Positions 25,620 to 34,284 of a stretch of 42,104 bases of DNA are shown piece by piece. The notes below the pieces were generated by a model. It ran no database searches. It was not told the DNA's origin and saw nothing but the letters and a program-made list of their open reading frames with translations. Position 1 is the first letter of the stretch; each line of letters opens with the position of its first letter. The position numbers and the translations under genes were made by a program. Source of the DNA: Rhizobacter sp. OV335. GTDB lineage: Bacteria; Pseudomonadota; Gammaproteobacteria; Burkholderiales; Burkholderiaceae_C. The stretch covers positions 1 through 42,104 of the forward strand of contig NZ_FRCQ01000043.1 in the NCBI RefSeq assembly GCF_900142965.1, read 5' to 3'.

Positions 25620-26525
25620 GTGACGCCCGCCGCCGCCGGCCGCGACGTGCGCACCGCCCCCGGCCTCCTTCCCGCGCTCGCCCTCGCCTTCAACGCGCTG
25701 GTGTGGGGCGTCTCGTGGTGGCCGTTCCGCGAGCTGCAGGCGCTCGGGCTGCACCCGCTGTGGGCCACCGTGCTGGTGTACGGCATTGCGGTGCTGCTGA
25801 TCCTCGCGACGCGCCGCCGCGCCCTCGGCACGCTGCTGCGCACGCCCAGCCTGTGGCTGCTGGTGCTCGCGTCGGGCACCACCAACGCGGCCTTCAACTG
25901 GGCGATGGTGATCGGCGACGTGGTGCGCGTGATCTTGCTGTTCTACCTGATGCCGCTGTGGGCGGTGCTGCTGTCGCGGCTGGTGCTGAAGGAAGCCTTC
26001 ACGCCGACCGCCGCGCTGCGCGTCGCGCTGGCACTGGCCGGCGCGTTCATCGTGCTGAAGCCGGCCGGCGCGGGCGTCGCGCTGCCGTTGCCGCAGTCGC
26101 TGCCCGATTGGCTGGCGGTGCTCGGCGGCTTCTCGTTCGCGCTCAACAACGTGATGCTGCGCCACCAGGCGCACCGGCCGGAAGAGGCGCGGGCGCTGGC
26201 GATGTTCTGCGGCGGCGTGCTGGTGGCCGGCACGCTGGCGAGCACGCTCGCGTCGCAGGCGCTGATGCCGTGGCTGCCGGCGCCGCACACCGGCTGGCTG
26301 CTGGCAATCGGCGCGCTGAGCCTCGCGTTCCTGGTCAGCAACCTCGCGCTGCAGTACGGCGCGTCGCGGCTGCCGGCCAACGTCACGTCGGTCGTGATGC
26401 TGTGCGAGGTGGTGTTCGCGACGCTGTCGGCCACCGCGCTCGGGGCCGGCACGCTGACGCCGACGGTGCTGATGGGCGGCGCGCTGATCCTCGCGGCCGC
26501 GCTGCTGTCGGCCTTCGAACGCTGA
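25620..26525 (+). CDS. EamA/DMT-family transporter
   Basis: The 301-residue inner-membrane protein has two EamA repeats and about ten hydrophobic spans, including LAFNALVWGVSWWPFREL in the first span and a LFYLMPLWAVLLSRLVLKE motif ending repeat one. Drug/metabolite transporters of this type export amino acids or other metabolites; the substrate is unknown. The start may be GTG at 25620 or TTG at 25614, which overlaps the lplT stop. Either way it is closely coupled to lplT. It is convergent with the Fur-box gene; the two stop codons are adjacent. Confidence 0.85.
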   Translation: MTPAAAGRDVRTAPGLLPALALAFNALVWGVSWWPFRELQALGLHPLWATVLVYGIAVLLILATRRRALGTLLRTPSLWLLVLASGTTNAAFNWAMVIGDVVRVILLFYLMPLWAVLLSRLVLKEAFTPTAALRVALALAGAFIVLKPAGAGVALPLPQSLPDWLAVLGGFSFALNNVMLRHQAHRPEEARALAMFCGGVLVAGTLASTLASQALMPWLPAPHTGWLLAIGALSLAFLVSNLALQYGASRLPANVTSVVMLCEVVFATLSATALGAGTLTPTVLMGGALILAAALLSAFER

Positions 26526-26852
26526 TCACTGGAGCGTGCGCGTGCCCGGCAGGCTGAAGACCTCGGCCGGCGATTGCGGTGCGTGGCAGGCCGCGCCGGC
26601 ATCACGGGTGCAGCCGGCCATCACCGCCCAGCGCTCGTGCAGGTGCCACAGCACGCAGCGGCAATCGCCCGACAGCTGCGGGTGCGCGGCCAGCATCGCG
26701 AGGTTGTGCGCGATCTTCTCGCCCATCCCCGCCCGGTGCGCCGGGTCGCTGGCGGCCTGCAGGTACTGGCTGTAGCCGGTCATCAACGCGAGGGTGCCCG
26801 CGAGCACGGCCTCGACACCCGGCATCTGGTGTTCTTCGACGAGCAGGTCCAT
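26526..26852 (-). CDS. Putative Fur-regulated protein of unknown function
   Basis: The 108-residue protein is mostly helical in appearance (MPGVEAVLAGTLALMTGYSQYL, then EKIAHNLAMLAAHP) with a Cys-containing C-terminal half (DCRCVLWHLHERW and GCTRDAGAACHAP; four Cys in all). No signal peptide or named domain is recognised. The ATG at 26852 is preceded by a GAGGGAG ribosome-binding site, favouring it over the in-frame ATG at 26876. A near-consensus Fur box overlaps its predicted promoter, so it is probably induced by iron starvation. Confidence 0.8.
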   Translation of the reverse strand: MDLLVEEHQMPGVEAVLAGTLALMTGYSQYLQAASDPAHRAGMGEKIAHNLAMLAAHPQLSGDCRCVLWHLHERWAVMAGCTRDAGAACHAPQSPAEVFSLPGTRTLQ

Positions 26853-26883
26853 GCGACGCTCCCTCGACAGTGGCAATGGAGCG

Positions 26884-26912
26884 ATGCTATCTCAGATGAG
26901 AATGATTCTCAA
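26884..26912 (-). promoter_or_regulatory. Promoter with overlapping Fur box
   Basis: On the minus strand, TTGAGA (26912-26907) and TAGCAT (26889-26884) form a -35/-10 pair with 17-base spacing. The perfect 15-base palindrome TGAGAATGATTCTCA at 26897-26911 covers the -35 box and spacer. It matches the 7-1-7 Fur consensus TGATAATNATTATCA at all but the two symmetric positions 4 and 12. Confidence 0.78.
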
Positions 26913-26959
26913 ATGGACGCGATCGAATCCCCCTGGACCGGCCGCGCCTTCGGGTGGTG

Positions 26960-27766
26960 TCAGGGCGCGACGAAGTCGGGGTCGAGCTGGCGCAGCGTCT
27001 GCAGGAACTCGGGGTCCATCAGCGGCTTGGCCAGGTAGGCGTCGCTGCCCGCCAGCGAGGTGCGCACCCGTTCGGCGGGAGCCGCCTGCCCGGTGATCAG
27101 CACGATGCGTGGCCCGCCGGCCGACTGGCGGGCGGTCTGCTTCATGAACTGGCACAGCTGCAGGCCGTCCATCGGGCTGTCCGCCCCGAGCGCGATGTCG
27201 ATGAAGGCCAGCGCGAAGCTGTGCAAGGTCATCCGGTCGAGGGCCTGGGTGCTGTTGCGCGCCAGGTGCACGCGGTAGCCGAGGCGCATCAGCCGCACCT
27301 GCAGGAACTTGAGCGCGATGCGGCTGTCGTCGACGACCAGCACGTCCTTCACGACACGGCCGCTGCCGGCGACGGCGGCTTCGTCGAACAGGCCGGGGCC
27401 GGAGGCGACCCAGTCGGCCTGCGGCGGCTCGTCGAGCAGCGCGAGCCGCTGTTCGAGCAGCAGGTCGAGCTCGCGCACGATGCGGGTCGGCTCGATCGGG
27501 CGCGGCAGGTGGGCCGCCGCGCCGGCCGGTGCCCGGGTGCCGATGAAGACGGTGTCGGCCAGCCGCCCGGCGGCGGTCACCGCGGCGATCGCGGCCGGCT
27601 GGTCGGCATCGGCGATCACGAAATCGGCCTCGGCCAGGTCGGCAGCACGCTCGTAGGCCGGTGCGCGCTGCTCGGCCAGGCGCAGGAACGAATGCACGCC
27701 CTCGCGCTCGAAATCGCTGAACCCCTGCAACGCCACCGAATACCGCAGGCGGATGCGCTCGGTCAT
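26960..27766 (-). CDS. Response regulator with C-terminal receiver domain and degenerate N-terminal half
   Basis: The 268-residue protein ends in a CheY-like receiver (about residues 140-262) with the acidic pair Asp146/Asp147, phospho-acceptor Asp190 (AFIDIAL) and Lys247 (YLAKPL), so it should accept phosphate. The N-terminal half (about residues 8-108, with ADFVIADADQ and TVFIGTRAP) resembles a receiver fold lacking the acceptor site, perhaps a pseudo-receiver. There is no DNA-binding or enzymatic output domain, so it probably acts by protein-protein contact. The ATG at 27766 follows a GGGAG site. No kinase gene is adjacent. Confidence 0.82.
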   Translation of the reverse strand: MTERIRLRYSVALQGFSDFEREGVHSFLRLAEQRAPAYERAADLAEADFVIADADQPAAIAAVTAAGRLADTVFIGTRAPAGAAAHLPRPIEPTRIVRELDLLLEQRLALLDEPPQADWVASGPGLFDEAAVAGSGRVVKDVLVVDDSRIALKFLQVRLMRLGYRVHLARNSTQALDRMTLHSFALAFIDIALGADSPMDGLQLCQFMKQTARQSAGGPRIVLITGQAAPAERVRTSLAGSDAYLAKPLMDPEFLQTLRQLDPDFVAP

Positions 27767-27936
27767 CGTGTGCTCCCTTTTTGTGTAGGTGTGGCGATGA
27801 TGTTCGGTGCGGTGGCGCGACGCGTCAAGCGCCGGGAATGGAATGCGGCCCTGCTGCGTACACTGGCCTGCGGATGCCGCTCGCACGCGGCGTTCGACGA
27901 CAAGCAACCCCCAAGCTTCACGCCAGGAGATCCCGC

Positions 27937-28389
27937 ATGAATCGTTCGATCCTCGTTGCCGCCGCCGTCGTCGGCCTCGCCGCCGCGCTGCCGGCAGCCG
28001 CCCAGTTCGCCAAACCCGAAGACGCGGTCAAGTACCGCAAGGCCGCCTTCACGGTGATGGCGAGCCACTTCGGCCGCGTGGCCGCGATGGCCAACGGGCG
28101 GGTTCCGTTCGACGCCAAGGTCGCCGCCGACAACGCCGAGATCGCGACGATGATGTCCAAGCTGCCGTTCGCCGGCTTCATCGACGGCACCGACAAGGGC
28201 GACACCAAGGCCAAGCCGGAGATCTGGACCGAACAGGACAAGTTCAAGGCCGCCGCGACCAAGATGCAGGACGCGATGGAGAAGCTGAACGTCGTCGCCA
28301 AGGCCGGCAACGTCGACACGCTGAAGACCGCGGCCGGCGCCGTGGGCCAGGCGTGCAAGGGCTGCCACGACACCTACCGCAAGGAGTAG
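27937..28389 (+). CDS. Cytochrome c'
   Basis: The 150-residue periplasmic protein has a signal peptide (about residues 1-22, ending AAA before QFAKPED). A four-helix cytochrome c' pattern follows, and the haem-binding CKGCH near the C-terminus at residues 140-144 is followed by DTYRKE. Cytochromes c' bind NO and CO at five-coordinate haem and are linked to NO tolerance. An AGGAGA ribosome-binding site at 27925-27930 fixes the start. It is divergent from the response regulator gene and is not co-located with denitrification genes here. Confidence 0.93.
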   Translation: MNRSILVAAAVVGLAAALPAAAQFAKPEDAVKYRKAAFTVMASHFGRVAAMANGRVPFDAKVAADNAEIATMMSKLPFAGFIDGTDKGDTKAKPEIWTEQDKFKAAATKMQDAMEKLNVVAKAGNVDTLKTAAGAVGQACKGCHDTYRKE

Positions 28390-28479
28390 TCGACGAGTGA
28401 GCGGCAGGCGGCCGTGAGGCCGGCGGGCACGGGAGGCCATCCGCTACCATTCGGGGTTGCCTTCACGAGCCCGCTTCGA

Positions 28480-31011
28480 ATGACTGTGTCTTGTTTACGA
28501 GCCGCGTGCGTCCTCGCCGTCCTGCTTCCGTTGCATGCCGGGCTCGCGGCGGCTGCCGACGAACTGCCGCCCGGCGGCACGTTCAGCACCCCGGCCTACG
28601 CGACGGCCGCCAGCGCTCCCAACGCCGCCGGCACCGGCTACGCGCCGACCAGCGGCAGCACGCTGCGCAACGTCCCTACACCCGGGCAGCCGGCACGACG
28701 CGACGACGACGACGCCACCGCCCGCCTGCGCAACCTGCCGCCACCGAAGCCGAGCGAGTTCCAGCGCTTCGTCGAGGCCGCGACCGGTCGCCAGCTGCAG
28801 CCCTTCGGCAGCAACTTCTTTGCCGAGGCCTCGCGCGCCACCCAGCCGGTCGACAACGTTCCCGTCACGGCGGACTACACCGTCGGCCCCGGCGACGAAG
28901 TGCTGGTGCGGGCCTGGGGCTCGATCGACGTCGACTATCGCAGCACCGTCGACCGCAACGGCCAGCTGAACCTGCCGAAGATCGGCAGCTTCACGGTCTC
29001 GGGCATCAAGGCCTCCGAACTCGAGGGCCAGCTGCGCGCGCAGATCGGCCGGCTGTACCGCAACTTCAACCTCAGCGTGTCGCTCGGCAAGCTGCGCGGC
29101 TTGAAAGTGTTCGTCGTCGGCCCGGCCCGCCTGCCGGGCGTCTACACGGTGCCCAGCCAGGCCACGATGCTGTCGGCGGTGGTGGCGGCCGGCGGCCCCG
29201 GCCCGAACGGCTCGATGCGCCGCGTGCAGCTGCGCCGCGACAACCAGCTGGTGTCCGAGCTCGACATCTACGATTTCCTCGTGCGGGGCGACAAGTCCAA
29301 GGACCTGCAGCTGGCCGCCGGCGACGTGCTGGTGTTCCAGCCGGTCGGGCCGCGCGTCGCGCTGAGCGGTGCGCTCGACAACGCGGCGATCTACGAACTG
29401 AAGGGCACGCAGGAGCCCGTCGCCGAGCTGCTGCGCTATGCCGGCGGCTCGCCGGTGCTGACCAACCCGAACCGCGTGCAGCTCGAGCGCATCGACCCGG
29501 CACAGTCGCCGGCCGCGCGCTATGTCGAGGATTTCAAGCTCGACGCCACCGGCCTGCAGCACCCGCTGCGCGATGGCGACATCGTGACGCTGCTGACGAT
29601 CTCGCCGAAGTTCTCGAACGCCGTGACGCTGAAGGGCCACGTGGCCCAGCCGCTGCGCTATGCCTTCACGCCGGGCATGCGCATCCGCGACCTGATCCCG
29701 GACAAGGAAGCGCTGGTCTCGCCGGACTTCTACCGGCGCAAGAACCTGCTGGTGCAGGTGCTTCCCGACGACGATGACCTGCTGCTCGAAGAGGCGCAGC
29801 AGCGATCGGCCCGCAACGCGGCCAATGCCGCCGCGACCACCGGGCGCACCAGCGCCGCCGGCGCGACCGGCGCGCCGGTCGACCAGAACGGCGTCACCGA
29901 GCCGGTGCCTGCCTACGTGCCTGCCAACGATCCTTACGCGGTGCGCGACCCGAACCGCTTCCCGCTCACCGAAGGCGAGCGCGCGCGCCGCCGCATGGAC
30001 CGCCTGGCCGCGGCCGAATCGAAGCGCACGCCGGCCACGCTGTTCGACGAGCTGAACTGGGACTACGCCGTCGTCGAACGGCTCAGCGACAAGGACCTCA
30101 GCACGCAGGTGATCCCGTTCAACCTCGGCAAGGCGGTGCTGCAGGGCGACGCCGACAACAACATCGAGTTGAAGGCCGGCGACGTCGTCACCATCTACAG
30201 CCAGAAGGACATCCGCGTGCCAGTGGCCCGGCAGACCCGGCTGGTCTCGGTGGAAGGCGAGGTCGGTGCGCCCGGCGTCTACCAGTTGCTGCCCGGCGAG
30301 ACGCTGGCCCAGCTGATCACGCGGGCCGGTGGCTTCACGCCGCAGGCGTATGTGTACGGCCTGGAATTCAGCCGCGAGGAAACCCGCAAGCGCCAGCGCG
30401 AGAACCTGCAGTCGGCGATCGCCCGGCTGGAGGTGCTGTCGGCACAGCAGGCGGCTCGCGAAGCGGCCAACCGGCGTGACGAGCAGGCCGGTGGCGCGGC
30501 GATCAGTTCCGCCGCGACGCAGGCCCAGATGACGCGCCTGAGCCGCGTGCAGCCGAACGGCCGCGTGGCGCTCGAACTCACGCCCGAAACCACCTCGGTG
30601 AGCCAGCTGCCGGACGTGCCGCTCGAGAACGCCGACCGCATCGTGGTGCCCAGCCGACCCGGCTTCGTGACGGTGGCCGGCGCGGTCGTCAACAACAACG
30701 CCTTCCTGTGGAAGCCGAACCGCACCGTCGGCGACTACGTCAAGCTGGCCGGCCTCGACGAAGCCGCCGAGCCGTCCAACATGTTCGTGCTGCGCGCCGA
30801 CGGCACCGTCAGCCATGCGAACGAACGCCGCGGCTGGTTCGGCAGCCTGGAATCGCAGGCGCTGCAGCCGGGCGACGCGGTGGTGGTGCCGAACCAGCTC
30901 GACTACGAAAGCTGGGGTCGGGCCACCATCCGCAACCTGAAGGACTTCTCGCAGATCTTCTACCAGTTCGGCCTGGGTGCGGCGGCCATCAAGACGCTGC
31001 GCGGAGACTGA
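28480..31011 (+). CDS. Wza/KpsD-type polysaccharide export outer-membrane protein with SLBB domains
   Basis: The 843-residue protein has a signal peptide (about residues 1-25) and a polysaccharide-export N-terminal domain near 130-205 (ADYTVGPGDEVLVRAWGSI). Several SLBB-type repeats follow (VFVVGPARLPGVYTVPS; VEGEVGAPGVYQLLPGETLA; VAGAVVNNNAFLWKPN). An Ala-rich insert of low complexity lies near residues 445-490. The family forms outer-membrane conduits for capsule or exopolysaccharide. The protein is longer than E. coli Wza (about 380) and close to the long OPX group. The ATG at 28480 gives the signal peptide. It is followed four bases later by the Wzz-like gene. Confidence 0.88.
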   Translation: MTVSCLRAACVLAVLLPLHAGLAAAADELPPGGTFSTPAYATAASAPNAAGTGYAPTSGSTLRNVPTPGQPARRDDDDATARLRNLPPPKPSEFQRFVEAATGRQLQPFGSNFFAEASRATQPVDNVPVTADYTVGPGDEVLVRAWGSIDVDYRSTVDRNGQLNLPKIGSFTVSGIKASELEGQLRAQIGRLYRNFNLSVSLGKLRGLKVFVVGPARLPGVYTVPSQATMLSAVVAAGGPGPNGSMRRVQLRRDNQLVSELDIYDFLVRGDKSKDLQLAAGDVLVFQPVGPRVALSGALDNAAIYELKGTQEPVAELLRYAGGSPVLTNPNRVQLERIDPAQSPAARYVEDFKLDATGLQHPLRDGDIVTLLTISPKFSNAVTLKGHVAQPLRYAFTPGMRIRDLIPDKEALVSPDFYRRKNLLVQVLPDDDDLLLEEAQQRSARNAANAAATTGRTSAAGATGAPVDQNGVTEPVPAYVPANDPYAVRDPNRFPLTEGERARRRMDRLAAAESKRTPATLFDELNWDYAVVERLSDKDLSTQVIPFNLGKAVLQGDADNNIELKAGDVVTIYSQKDIRVPVARQTRLVSVEGEVGAPGVYQLLPGETLAQLITRAGGFTPQAYVYGLEFSREETRKRQRENLQSAIARLEVLSAQQAAREAANRRDEQAGGAAISSAATQAQMTRLSRVQPNGRVALELTPETTSVSQLPDVPLENADRIVVPSRPGFVTVAGAVVNNNAFLWKPNRTVGDYVKLAGLDEAAEPSNMFVLRADGTVSHANERRGWFGSLESQALQPGDAVVVPNQLDYESWGRATIRNLKDFSQIFYQFGLGAAAIKTLRGD

Positions 31012-31015
31012 GCGA

Positions 31016-32254
31016 ATGAGCGCCATCGACAACCCTGAGGTTCTTTCTCCCTCCCTCGACGAGCTGGAGGACGACGGGCCGTCAGTCAGCCTGATGGACC
31101 TGCTGGTGTGGCTCGGCGACGGCAAGCGCTGGGTGGCCGCCGCGACCGCGACCGCGGCCGTCGGCGCTGTGGCGGTCGCGCTGTTGCTGCCGAACCTCTA
31201 CACCGCGCGCACCACGCTGCTGGCGCCCGGTTCGCAGCAGCAGAGCAGCTCGGCAGCGGCCCTGGCCGCGTTGGGTTCGCTGGGCGGACTGGCCGGCGGC
31301 ATCAGCGCGAAGACCCCCGACGAGCTGTACGTGAGCCTGCTGAAGAGCGACAGCGTCCAGCGCGCGCTGGCCAGCCGTTTCAACCTGATGCAGCGCTACG
31401 AAGCCAAATCCTACGAAAGCCTGCGCAAGGAGATGGCGGCCAACATCCACGTCACCTCTGACAAGAAGTCCGGCGTGCTGACGGTGGAGGTCGATGACAA
31501 GGAGCCGCAGTTCTCTGCCGACCTGGCCAACGCGCATGCCGCCGAAGTGACCAGGCTGCTCGGCCGCCTCGCAGTGTCCGAGGCGCAGCAGCGCCGTGTG
31601 TTCTTCGAGCAGCAGCTGAAGGACACGAAGGAGAACCTGATCCAGGCCGAGCAATCGCTGCGCGCCGTGCAGGAGAAATCGGGGATGGTCGTGCTGGACA
31701 AGCAGGCCGAGGCCATCATCACCGGCGTTGCCCAGCTGAAGGCGCAGATCGCCGAGCGCGAGGTTCGTTTGCGCGTGCTGCGGACCGGCGCGACGTCCGA
31801 GAACCCGGACGTGCAGCGCCTGAACTCCGAGCTGGCCGGCCTGCGCGCCGAACTGGCGCGCATGGAAACGGCCTCGCCCGGGGCGGCCACCGGCAGCATC
31901 GACATTCCGGTCGGCAAGCTGCCGGCCGCAGCGGTCGACTACATCCGCGCCCGGCGCGAGGTGAAGTTCCAGGAAACCTTGCTCGAGAGCATGCTGCGGC
32001 AGTTCGAGATCGCGAAGCTGGATGAAGCGAAGGAAGGTCCGTCCTTGCAGCAGGTGGACATCGCCCAAAAACCAGACCGCAAATCGAAGCCGGCACGCGC
32101 CGTGATCGTGCTGGCGACGACGCTGCTGGCCTTCATCGCCGCCTCGATGTTTGTCGTCTGGCGTCGTTACAGGGCGCTGGTGAATGCGCAAGATCCATCG
32201 CGCGCAGCGGCCTGGCAGGCGATCCGGCAGGCATGGCGCTGGCGCCGCGCCTGA
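31016..32254 (+). CDS. Wzz-type polysaccharide chain-length/co-polymerase protein
   Basis: The 412-residue protein has a cytoplasmic N-terminus, a first membrane span at about residues 38-58 and a long periplasmic part. That part is predicted coiled coil between about 180 and 300 (many Gln/Glu/Lys/Leu repeats such as LKDTKENLIQAEQSLRAVQ). A second span lies near 360-382, followed by a short basic tail. This is the PCP/Wzz layout; there is no Walker-containing tyrosine-kinase domain as in Wzc. It starts four bases after the Wza-type gene and is surely co-transcribed. No glycosyltransferases or polymerase follow. Confidence 0.87.
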   Translation: MSAIDNPEVLSPSLDELEDDGPSVSLMDLLVWLGDGKRWVAAATATAAVGAVAVALLLPNLYTARTTLLAPGSQQQSSSAAALAALGSLGGLAGGISAKTPDELYVSLLKSDSVQRALASRFNLMQRYEAKSYESLRKEMAANIHVTSDKKSGVLTVEVDDKEPQFSADLANAHAAEVTRLLGRLAVSEAQQRRVFFEQQLKDTKENLIQAEQSLRAVQEKSGMVVLDKQAEAIITGVAQLKAQIAEREVRLRVLRTGATSENPDVQRLNSELAGLRAELARMETASPGAATGSIDIPVGKLPAAAVDYIRARREVKFQETLLESMLRQFEIAKLDEAKEGPSLQQVDIAQKPDRKSKPARAVIVLATTLLAFIAASMFVVWRRYRALVNAQDPSRAAAWQAIRQAWRWRRA

Positions 32255-32272
32255 GTTCCTTCAGAGGAGCGC

Positions 32273-33109
32273 TCAGAGCGCCAGCTCGCCACGGATGCAG
32301 CTGACGCTGTGTCCGCCGACCCACACCCGGCCGTCGACCTGCGCGATGTGCACGCGACCGGCCCGGCCGAGCCGCGTGCCTTGCGCGGCGACATACTGCG
32401 CCGGCGCGAGCCCGGCGCCGATCAGCCACTGCGCGAGGCTCGCGTTCAGGCTGCCGGTGACCGGGTCTTCCGGGATGCCGATAGTCGCGGCGAACCCGCG
32501 CACCTCGAACCGGCACGGCGCGACCTCTTCGTGCGGCCCGATCACGCCGACCTTGGCCAGCCCCTTCAGCGCCGCATGGTCCGGCTCCAGCGCCAGCACG
32601 GTCGCGGCCCGGTCGAGCAGCAGGCCGAGCCAGCGCGGACCGTTGTCGAGCCATTGCGCCTGCAGCACCTGCTCGCGGGGCAGGCCGAGCGCGGCCAGCA
32701 CCAGCGACAGCTCGGCCTCGGCGACCGGCTCCTTGCGCAGCGGCGGCGCCGCGAAGGCCGCGCGTTCGCCGTCGAGCCGGATGTCGACCCGGCCGACGCC
32801 GCATTGCTGCACGACCGCGCCGGGCGTTTTCGGCACGCCGCCGGCCTCGAGCCAGGCGTGGCAGCTGCCGAGCGTCGGGTGACCGGCGAACGGCAGCTCG
32901 CCGCCGGGCGTGAAGATGCGCACCCGGTAGTCGGCCAGCGGGTCGGACGGCTGCAGCAGGAAGGTCGTCTCCGACAGGTTGGTCCAGCGTGCGAAGACCT
33001 GCATCTGCGCGTCGTCGAGCGCATCGGCGCCATGCACGACCGCGAGCGGGTTGCCCTTCAACGCGACCTCGGTGAACACATCGACTTGAGCGAATGAGAA
33101 ACGCGTCAT
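32273..33109 (-). CDS. PhzF-family isomerase
   Basis: The 278-residue protein has the PhzF/diaminopimelate-epimerase-like fold. Visible are the N-terminal FAQVDVFTEVALKGNPLAVV, the catalytic Glu47 in NLSETTF, PGGELPFAGHPTLGS and the C-terminal EDPVTGSLNASLAQWL. PhzF itself isomerises a phenazine precursor, but most family members act on unknown metabolites; no other phenazine genes are present here. Its start overlaps the aminotransferase stop by four bases (ATGA). It is the last gene of the EamA-aminotransferase-PhzF operon. Confidence 0.9.
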   Translation of the reverse strand: MTRFSFAQVDVFTEVALKGNPLAVVHGADALDDAQMQVFARWTNLSETTFLLQPSDPLADYRVRIFTPGGELPFAGHPTLGSCHAWLEAGGVPKTPGAVVQQCGVGRVDIRLDGERAAFAAPPLRKEPVAEAELSLVLAALGLPREQVLQAQWLDNGPRWLGLLLDRAATVLALEPDHAALKGLAKVGVIGPHEEVAPCRFEVRGFAATIGIPEDPVTGSLNASLAQWLIGAGLAPAQYVAAQGTRLGRAGRVHIAQVDGRVWVGGHSVSCIRGELAL

Positions 33110-34284
33110 GCCGCCTCCTTCAGCGCCTCGGCCAGCGCACGGATGCCGCGTTCGATCTGCTCGGGCGACACGGTGACGAACGACAGCCGCATCGTGTTGG
33201 CCCGCGCATGTTCGGCGAAGAATGCCGAGCCCGGCACGAAGGCCACGCCCTTGGCGACTGCCTTCGGCAGCAGCGCGATCGCATCGATGCCGGCCGGCAG
33301 CTCGACCCAGAAGAACATGCCACCGGTCGGCACCGTCCAGTGGCAGCCGGCCGGCATGTGGGCCTCGAGCGCGGCGCGCATCGCATCGCGCTGCGCCTTG
33401 TAGCGCGCGCGGATGGTCGGCACGTGCGTGTCGAGGAAGCCGTCGCGGATCACCTCGTGCACCACGCGCTGGTTGAAGCCCGGCGTGTGCAGGTCGGCGG
33501 CCTGCTTGGCCTGCAGCAGCTTCGGCACCAGCGGTGCCGGCGCCACCACGTAGCCCAGGCGCAGGCCCGGCGCCAGCACCTTCGAGAACGAGCCCAGGTA
33601 GACCGTGCCGTCGGGCCAGCGCGCGGCCAGCGGCGGCGGCGGTGGGGCGTCGAACCAAAGGTCGCCGTACGGGTTGTCCTCGACCAGCGGCAGGTTCAGC
33701 GCCTGTGCCCGCGCGACGACCGCGGCACGGCGTGCCTCGCTCATGCAGCGGCCGCTCGGGTTCTGGAAGTTCGGCAGCAGGTACAGGAAGCGCGCGCCCT
33801 CGGCAGCGTGCAATGCATCGGGCAGCGGGCCGTCGTCGTCGCAGTCGACCGCCGTGAAGACCGGCTCGTACGGCGCGAATGCCTGCAGCGCGCCGAGGTA
33901 GGTCGGCGATTCGACGGCCACGCGGCTGCCCGGGTCGACGAGCACCTTGCCGACCAGGTCGAGGCCCTGCTGCGAGCCGGTGGTGATCAGCACCTGCGCG
34001 GCGTCGACCTGCTGGCCATGGCCGCGCAGCATCGCGGCGACCCATTCGCGCAGCGCCGGCAGGCCTTCGCTCGACGCGTACTGCAGCGCCTCGCGCGGGC
34101 TGTCGCGCAGCACGCGGGTGGTGGCCTCGCGCATCGCGTCGATCGGGAAGCTGTCGGGCGACGGCAGGCCGCCGGCGAGCGAAATGATGCCGGGCTGTTC
34201 GGTCACCTTCAGGATCTCGCGAATGATCGACGGGTTCATGCGGTGAGCGCGCTGCGCGAGCTGCCAGGGGGTGCGCGAGGTCAT
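33106..34284 (-). CDS. PLP-dependent aminotransferase (2-aminoadipate/aromatic type, class I)
   Basis: The 392-residue fold-type I protein is of the LysN/aminoadipate aminotransferase type. The PLP lysine is Lys235 in GSFSKVLAPGLRLGY. The N-terminus IREILKVTEQPGIISLAGGLP, YLLPNFQNPSGR and LVEDNPYGDLWF are typical. It lacks the GntR domain of MocR proteins, so it is an enzyme rather than a regulator. The amino donor is unknown. It overlaps both its neighbours by four bases, so the EamA exporter, this enzyme and PhzF should be made together. Confidence 0.92.
   Translation of the reverse strand: MTSRTPWQLAQRAHRMNPSIIREILKVTEQPGIISLAGGLPSPDSFPIDAMREATTRVLRDSPREALQYASSEGLPALREWVAAMLRGHGQQVDAAQVLITTGSQQGLDLVGKVLVDPGSRVAVESPTYLGALQAFAPYEPVFTAVDCDDDGPLPDALHAAEGARFLYLLPNFQNPSGRCMSEARRAAVVARAQALNLPLVEDNPYGDLWFDAPPPPPLAARWPDGTVYLGSFSKVLAPGLRLGYVVAPAPLVPKLLQAKQAADLHTPGFNQRVVHEVIRDGFLDTHVPTIRARYKAQRDAMRAALEAHMPAGCHWTVPTGGMFFWVELPAGIDAIALLPKAVAKGVAFVPGSAFFAEHARANTMRLSFVTVSPEQIERGIRALAEALKEAA

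Noticed and set aside
28495-31125. An 876-codon open frame on the minus strand opposite the Wza-type gene
   Set aside because: Same compositional artefact; the plus-strand frame has a signal peptide and SLBB repeats.
32273-33109. Phenazine biosynthesis locus
   Set aside because: Only a PhzF-family member is present; no phzA/B/C/D/E/G genes flank it, and most family members are unrelated to phenazines.
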